This document shows positions 13,097-16,285 of a DNA stretch of 16,285 nt, piece after piece. Position numbers and translations under genes: made by a program. This DNA comes from an uncultured Lachnospiraceae bacterium. GTDB lineage: Bacteria > Bacillota > Clostridia > Lachnospirales > Lachnospiraceae. How positions within the stretch are numbered: position 1 is the first letter of the stretch; each line of letters opens with the position of its first letter. The notes under the pieces are model-generated. The model was not told the DNA's origin, ran no database searches, and was given only the letters and a program-made list of their open reading frames with translations. Location: positions 1-16,285 of the forward strand of contig CAMOVS010000006.1 of NCBI GenBank assembly GCA_946627575.1, written 5' to 3'.

Positions 13097-13987
13097 TTAT
13101 TTATACTGGTCCTCCAGATCAAAGAACCACTGGAAACCATTTTCTGCAAACTCAGCCTTCTTGCCGGGCATGTATTTCTCGCCCAGAGCATCCAGCTTGC
13201 CGGACTGGTAATAATCTTTGATAAAGGCGTTGAGCTCATCAACCAGCTCTTTGTTGCCTTCTTTTACAGCGATACCCCAGCCTCCCGTCTCAGCATGGGA
13301 GAGGGAAATGCACTTTGTTTTGTCCGGATTATCGTCATGATAATTGGTGCAGGTCAGTTCATCATATATGAAGCCGTCGGCCTTGCCCTGGAGAACTTCA
13401 TTAATGCAGGCACTTTCGTCGGTAAGGACATTGAGCTTAGCTTTGGGGAAGAAATCCTGGGCGTAGATGTGTCCTACTGTACCGCTTTTTACTGCGATGG
13501 TGATATCTTCGGAATTGAAATCTTCATCCGTTTGTGCTTTGGTCTGGCTGGAAGCGAGGATTGCGATTTTAGCCAGAGCATAGGCATCAGAGAAATCTAC
13601 CAGTTTGTCTCTTTCTTCCGTGATAGACATGGCGGAGATAACCGCATCCGTTTTCCCTGTCTGCAGAGCCGGAATCAGACCATCCCAGGAAGTATCGCTG
13701 ATCTCTACATTATAGCCGTATGCAGCACCAAAGTCTTTGATCAGGTCTACATCAACGCCGGTGGGTTCCCCTGCATCATCTTTATAGTCGAAGGGCGGAT
13801 AAGCCAGTTCGATGGCAACCCGGAGGGTTCCTTTATCAGCAGGGGCAGCAGCTGTACTTTCTGCCTCCTGGCCAGACGCGCCGGTATCAGTCTCAGCTTT
13901 GCTGGAAGTATTGCTTTCCGAAACGCAGGCCGCCAGGCAAAAAACCATAACAGCTGCCATCATCATGGCGAGTATGTTCTTTTTCAT
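13097..13987 (-). CDS. Polar amino-acid ABC transporter, substrate-binding lipoprotein
   Basis: A 296-residue extracellular lipoprotein. The start is ATG at 13985-13987 after GAGAGG with 9-base spacing; it gives the signal MKKNILAMMM... with lipobox LAAC and lipidated Cys21. A start 25 codons upstream (14062) would put polar residues before the signal peptide and is rejected. A Ser/Thr/Ala/Glu-rich tether (~22-55) precedes a family 3 solute-binding fold: TLRVAIELAYPPFDYKD, GVDVDLIKDF, WDGLIPALQTGKTDAVISAMSITEER, and IAVKSGTVG in the second lobe. It is the first gene of the three-gene operon. The family binds Gln, Cys, His, Arg or related amino acids; I cannot decide which. Confidence 0.95.
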   Translation of the reverse strand: MKKNILAMMMAAVMVFCLAACVSESNTSSKAETDTGASGQEAESTAAAPADKGTLRVAIELAYPPFDYKDDAGEPTGVDVDLIKDFGAAYGYNVEISDTSWDGLIPALQTGKTDAVISAMSITEERDKLVDFSDAYALAKIAILASSQTKAQTDEDFNSEDITIAVKSGTVGHIYAQDFFPKAKLNVLTDESACINEVLQGKADGFIYDELTCTNYHDDNPDKTKCISLSHAETGGWGIAVKEGNKELVDELNAFIKDYYQSGKLDALGEKYMPGKKAEFAENGFQWFFDLEDQYK

Positions 13988-14083
13988 TATGTCATTCCTC
14001 TCTTCCTGTAAATATATGTGCAAAGAATGCCGGTTATCAGACCTTACATCATGTTTTGACAATGTAAAGCCCTTGTCTTTTAG

Positions 14084-14092
14084 ATTATAACA
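14084..14092 (-). promoter_or_regulatory. Extended -10 promoter of the ABC transporter operon
   Basis: On the minus strand TGT-TATAAT lies ~95 bases before the binding-protein start. No convincing -35 is visible, which fits an extended -10 promoter. Confidence 0.45.
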
Positions 14093-14156
14093 CTATTTGT
14101 AAAGTGCTTGTTGGAATATACCTTCCCGAACTTGTGGGAAATGTATAAATAAGCTG

Positions 14157-14195
14157 TTCTTCACGGCCTCCTGATTGATAGAAGGCCATGAAGAA
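14157..14195 (-). terminator. Possible terminator of the TPR gene
   Basis: On the minus strand TTCTTCATGGCC (14195-14184) pairs with GGCCGTGAAGAA (14168-14157), a 12-base stem with one T-G pair, beginning 23 bases after the stop codon. The T-tract is poor (CAGCTTATTTAT), so function is uncertain. Confidence 0.5.
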
Positions 14196-14217
14196 TAATT
14201 GACATAAAGATATTCCA

Positions 14218-15933
14218 TCAGAAACCGTCAGACCCGACTGTCTCTCCGGAGACAGCGTCTCCCGAACCGCTGCCGGTAGACAAGGTGTAGATATAGTTGT
14301 TCTGGAGGGAGAAATTGTATCCTCCGTTGACCTTGCACCGGGTGTAGTAACCTGCATCGCCAAACATATCCTTTTTCCCGTACCAGGTGTTGCCGTAAGC
14401 CTTATTGATATGATAAGTCCCCGCAGGAAGATGGATGGTTGCACTTTGATTCTTCTTGACGAAAACCCGGGCTACAAGCTTGTCGCTGCTGGTATACATC
14501 TTGATGTAATTATGGGAAAGACCATTGTTCTTAAAGGTTAATGATACCGACGAGGACTTGTAATTATCATCCTGGAAGAGGATGGTCTTATTCGGTGTGT
14601 CCTGGATACATTTCTTCTTTTTCTTTTCGGAGTCTTTGAAAGTTCCCAGATCATCATAGATCGTGTAAGCCTTGTAATAGTTTTCGGACTTGTAATATTT
14701 TTCGGCCTGAGCGTAATCAATCTCATTTTTGCTCTCCGTCATAAGATCCTGCCAGCCGGGATAGGGATTGCCGGGGTACTCTTTGAGTATGGAATAGGCT
14801 CCCTCATAATCTTTCGCATCGGCCTTTTCTTTAGCAGTCCTGTAAAGCTTTACGCTTCGACAGGCCAGGGCCCTGTCCGCTGAATCCTTGAACTCTCCCA
14901 AAGAAGAGAAAAGCTTATCCGCTTCTTCCAGGCTCTTGTCATCTCCCTTTTCCTGAAGGGCGGCAGCATCCCTGTAGTCGGAACATTGCTTAGCCAGGCT
15001 GGCAGCGTCTTTATAGGAATCTGCCTCTTCAAACAAAGTGATTGCTTTGTCCAGATTGTCCTGGTTCATTTGGATCGTTGCCTTATAGTAGGAAGCTGCC
15101 TGGGCGGAATCCTTATAGTCTTTAAGACACTGGAAGATATAGACACCGTTTTGTGGGTCTCCTCCTTCTGCCAGCTGTTCGGCCTGACTGTAGTAATCTG
15201 TGCGGATTTTATCCAGGTTTTCTTGCATGGAGTCATCTTTGACTTTGTAATCATCGATGTCTTCAGCTTTCTTGGAGGCTGACTTAAAGTCTGAGTTCTT
15301 CAATTCTTCCAGGACGGTACAGATCTTCGACAGCTTTGATCCGTTATTGTATATGGAAGCTTTGTCAAAACTTTTGCCTGCCTGCTCATAATCCTGTTTC
15401 TGAAAGGCGTCTACGCCATCCCTGTAGTTCTTTTTCAAAGTCTGATACCAGACAAGAAAACCGATGCCGACTATAAGAAGAAGAGATGCCAGGGTGATCA
15501 GGATGGCCAGGCCCTTGCGGCTTTTCTTTTTCTTTGCAGGATCATCAGGTATCGGAGAAAGCACAGGATCTGTTTTTGCAGGCTCTGATTGTCCTTGCTG
15601 ACTCATCTGGGACTGGGAACCCGGCTGGTTCTGGAGGTTCCGGGAATCCGGCGGAGCCTGTTGGCTCTGATAATTGTGCCGGTTTTGAGGATTCTGAGGA
15701 TCCGGCGGGGTCTGCTGTCCCTGCTGCCATTGGTAATTGCGCCAGTTCTGAGGATTCTGAGGATCCGGCGGGGCCTCCTGCCCCTGAGGGGGCTGGCCTC
15801 CGGATTGGTCTTGAGCTGCTTGTGGATTTGGTGAATGATGTTCTGCCTGATTATCTGGTAGTTCCGGAGAGAGTTGAACTGTTTTGCCAGCAACGTCTGT
15901 TTGATTGTTTGACAGGGGTGTATCCTTTTGCAT
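14218..15933 (-). CDS. Membrane-anchored protein with disordered Gln/Pro-rich N-terminus and TPR-like repeats
   Basis: A 571-residue protein of unknown role. ATG at 15931-15933 follows AAAGGAGG by 4 bases; an ATG five codons earlier overlaps that site and has none of its own. Residues 1-135 are low-complexity Gln/Pro/Asn with two near-identical repeats (PPDPQNPQN...NYQ, at 55-72 and 76-93) and a third decayed one. A basic stop (KKKKSRK) precedes one membrane segment (~141-163), so the N-terminus is inside and the rest outside. Residues ~168-430 are helical TPR-like repeats (for example YKDSAQAASYYKA, YKDAASLAKQC, FKDSADRALAC). The last ~120 residues are beta-rich with LPAGTYHINKAYGNTWYG and FGDAGYYTR, a C-terminal pattern I recall from other Firmicute surface proteins, followed by a Gly/Ser tail. 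It may bind cell-wall or protein partners. A palindrome shared with the XRE-receiver gene precedes its ribosome binding site. Confidence 0.88.
   Translation of the reverse strand: MQKDTPLSNNQTDVAGKTVQLSPELPDNQAEHHSPNPQAAQDQSGGQPPQGQEAPPDPQNPQNWRNYQWQQGQQTPPDPQNPQNRHNYQSQQAPPDSRNLQNQPGSQSQMSQQGQSEPAKTDPVLSPIPDDPAKKKKSRKGLAILITLASLLLIVGIGFLVWYQTLKKNYRDGVDAFQKQDYEQAGKSFDKASIYNNGSKLSKICTVLEELKNSDFKSASKKAEDIDDYKVKDDSMQENLDKIRTDYYSQAEQLAEGGDPQNGVYIFQCLKDYKDSAQAASYYKATIQMNQDNLDKAITLFEEADSYKDAASLAKQCSDYRDAAALQEKGDDKSLEEADKLFSSLGEFKDSADRALACRSVKLYRTAKEKADAKDYEGAYSILKEYPGNPYPGWQDLMTESKNEIDYAQAEKYYKSENYYKAYTIYDDLGTFKDSEKKKKKCIQDTPNKTILFQDDNYKSSSVSLTFKNNGLSHNYIKMYTSSDKLVARVFVKKNQSATIHLPAGTYHINKAYGNTWYGKKDMFGDAGYYTRCKVNGGYNFSLQNNYIYTLSTGSGSGDAVSGETVGSDGF
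15655..15771 (-). repeat. In-frame coding tandem repeat
   Basis: Two ~63-base units within the N-terminus of the TPR gene encode PPDPQNPQN-xx-NYQ-x-QQ. Bases and residues are nearly identical, so unit number may vary between strains. Confidence 0.75.
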
Positions 15934-15952
15934 AGGGCCTCCTTTCATAATT

Positions 15953-15974
15953 CAAGACTCGCTTGCGAGTCTTG
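15953..15974 (-). repeat. Palindrome AAGACTCGC / GCGAGTCTT, copy 2
   Basis: The stem here is 10 bases (CAAGACTCGC with GCGAGTCTTG) around a two-base loop (AA on the gene strand). It ends 6-8 bases before the AAAGGAGG of the TPR gene, the same placement as copy 1 at 1085-1104. Confidence 0.75.
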
Positions 15975-16067
15975 GCGCCGGATTCGGGTCTACTCGGGAT
16001 AATCCACCGGATCATCCATCGAAATGCATCTCTTTAGTCGAATAATTATTTAAGCAATATATATAAT

Positions 16068-16096
16068 AATATACTCTATTCATATATCTATGGCAA
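16068..16096 (-). promoter_or_regulatory. Promoter of the TPR gene
   Basis: On the minus strand TTGCCA (16091-16096), a 17-base spacer and TATATT (16068-16073). The leader is about 125 bases and contains the palindrome at 15953-15974. The gap 15934-16218 holds nothing else I can name. Confidence 0.5.
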
Positions 16097-16218
16097 GATA
16101 AAGCTGTGGATGAGTTCTCGTTGCCATTTTTGATGATCTGTTTTAAAATTGGTAGGCAGCTGGTCAATGGAAGAGTAAATGAACGGATGATATGAAAGAC
16201 TGAAAATGAAGGAATAAT

Positions 16219-16285
16219 ATGAATAATGGTACGGTGTGTCAAAGAGCTCAGAATATATTAGAAGAGATGATCCGGCAGTTTGCCC
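16219..16285 (+). CDS. Start of an unknown gene, cut by window edge
   Basis: ATG follows AAGGA by 5 bases and opens MNNGTVCQRAQNILEEMIRQF, 22 codons without a stop to the edge. The residue mix looks like a real protein start, but it is too short to identify. It is divergent from the TPR gene. Confidence 0.5.
   Translation, partial: MNNGTVCQRAQNILEEMIRQFA

Noticed and set aside
12932..14011. 359-codon open frame on plus, opposite the permease and binding-protein genes
   Set aside because: It spans two well-supported minus-strand genes and their junction, and its residues show no family motif.
14056..14089. Plus-strand promoter (TTGACA at 14056) after the ABC operon
   Set aside because: No good -10 at the right distance, and no plus-strand gene follows for almost 2 kb.

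Overview
The window looks like chromosome of a Firmicute, most likely a Clostridia / Lachnospiraceae-type anaerobe. This is inferred from strong AGGAGG-type ribosome binding sites, GTG and TTG starts, a tryptophan-type T-box, a DinB subtype reading HVDVNSAFLSW, a polar amino-acid ABC operon and abundant c-di-GMP/hybrid-kinase signalling. I did no database search, so genus is not claimed.

Layout. Positions 1-685 (minus) are the start of an unrecognised P-loop protein running off the left edge. A long, strongly folded leader (896-1104) precedes an XRE-type DNA-binding protein fused to a dead histidine-kinase dimerisation domain and a receiver domain (1126-2088). Convergent to it, behind a shared terminator, is an SRAP/YedK-type protein (2256-2894). 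A clean promoter at 2968-2996 drives a 1065-residue protein that joins REC, degenerate GGDEF, EAL, a membrane sensor and active-looking GGDEF (3195-6392). A membrane hybrid histidine kinase follows (6508-7983). DNA polymerase IV (7968-9329, minus) overlaps the kinase end by 16 bases.

Divergent from dinB is a tryptophan-type T-box leader (9490-9825) and an isolated trpD (10131-11147). A minus-strand tRNA-Val(GAC) and a minus-strand operon for a polar amino-acid ABC transporter (binding lipoprotein, permease, ATPase) follow. The right part holds a membrane-anchored protein with a disordered Gln/Pro-rich N-terminus and TPR-like repeats (14218-15933, minus), then the first 22 codons of a plus-strand gene.

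The most unusual content is non-coding. trpD is bracketed by two inverted copies of a ~170-base element (9824-9995 plus; 11256-11424 minus). Each copy has 12-base inverted termini enclosing three hairpins. The copies differ greatly in two of the hairpins yet keep the fold, and paired bases change together. Each full copy is followed, in its own orientation, by a second copy of its first hairpin. Each lies directly behind the T-tract of an RNA gene (T-box terminator or tRNA) and points the same way. This looks like an undescribed or little-described structured RNA repeat. A second theme is a palindrome with arms AAGACTCGC / GCGAGTCTT placed just upstream of the ribosome binding site of two distant genes (the XRE-receiver gene and the TPR gene), suggesting a shared operator or RNA control site.
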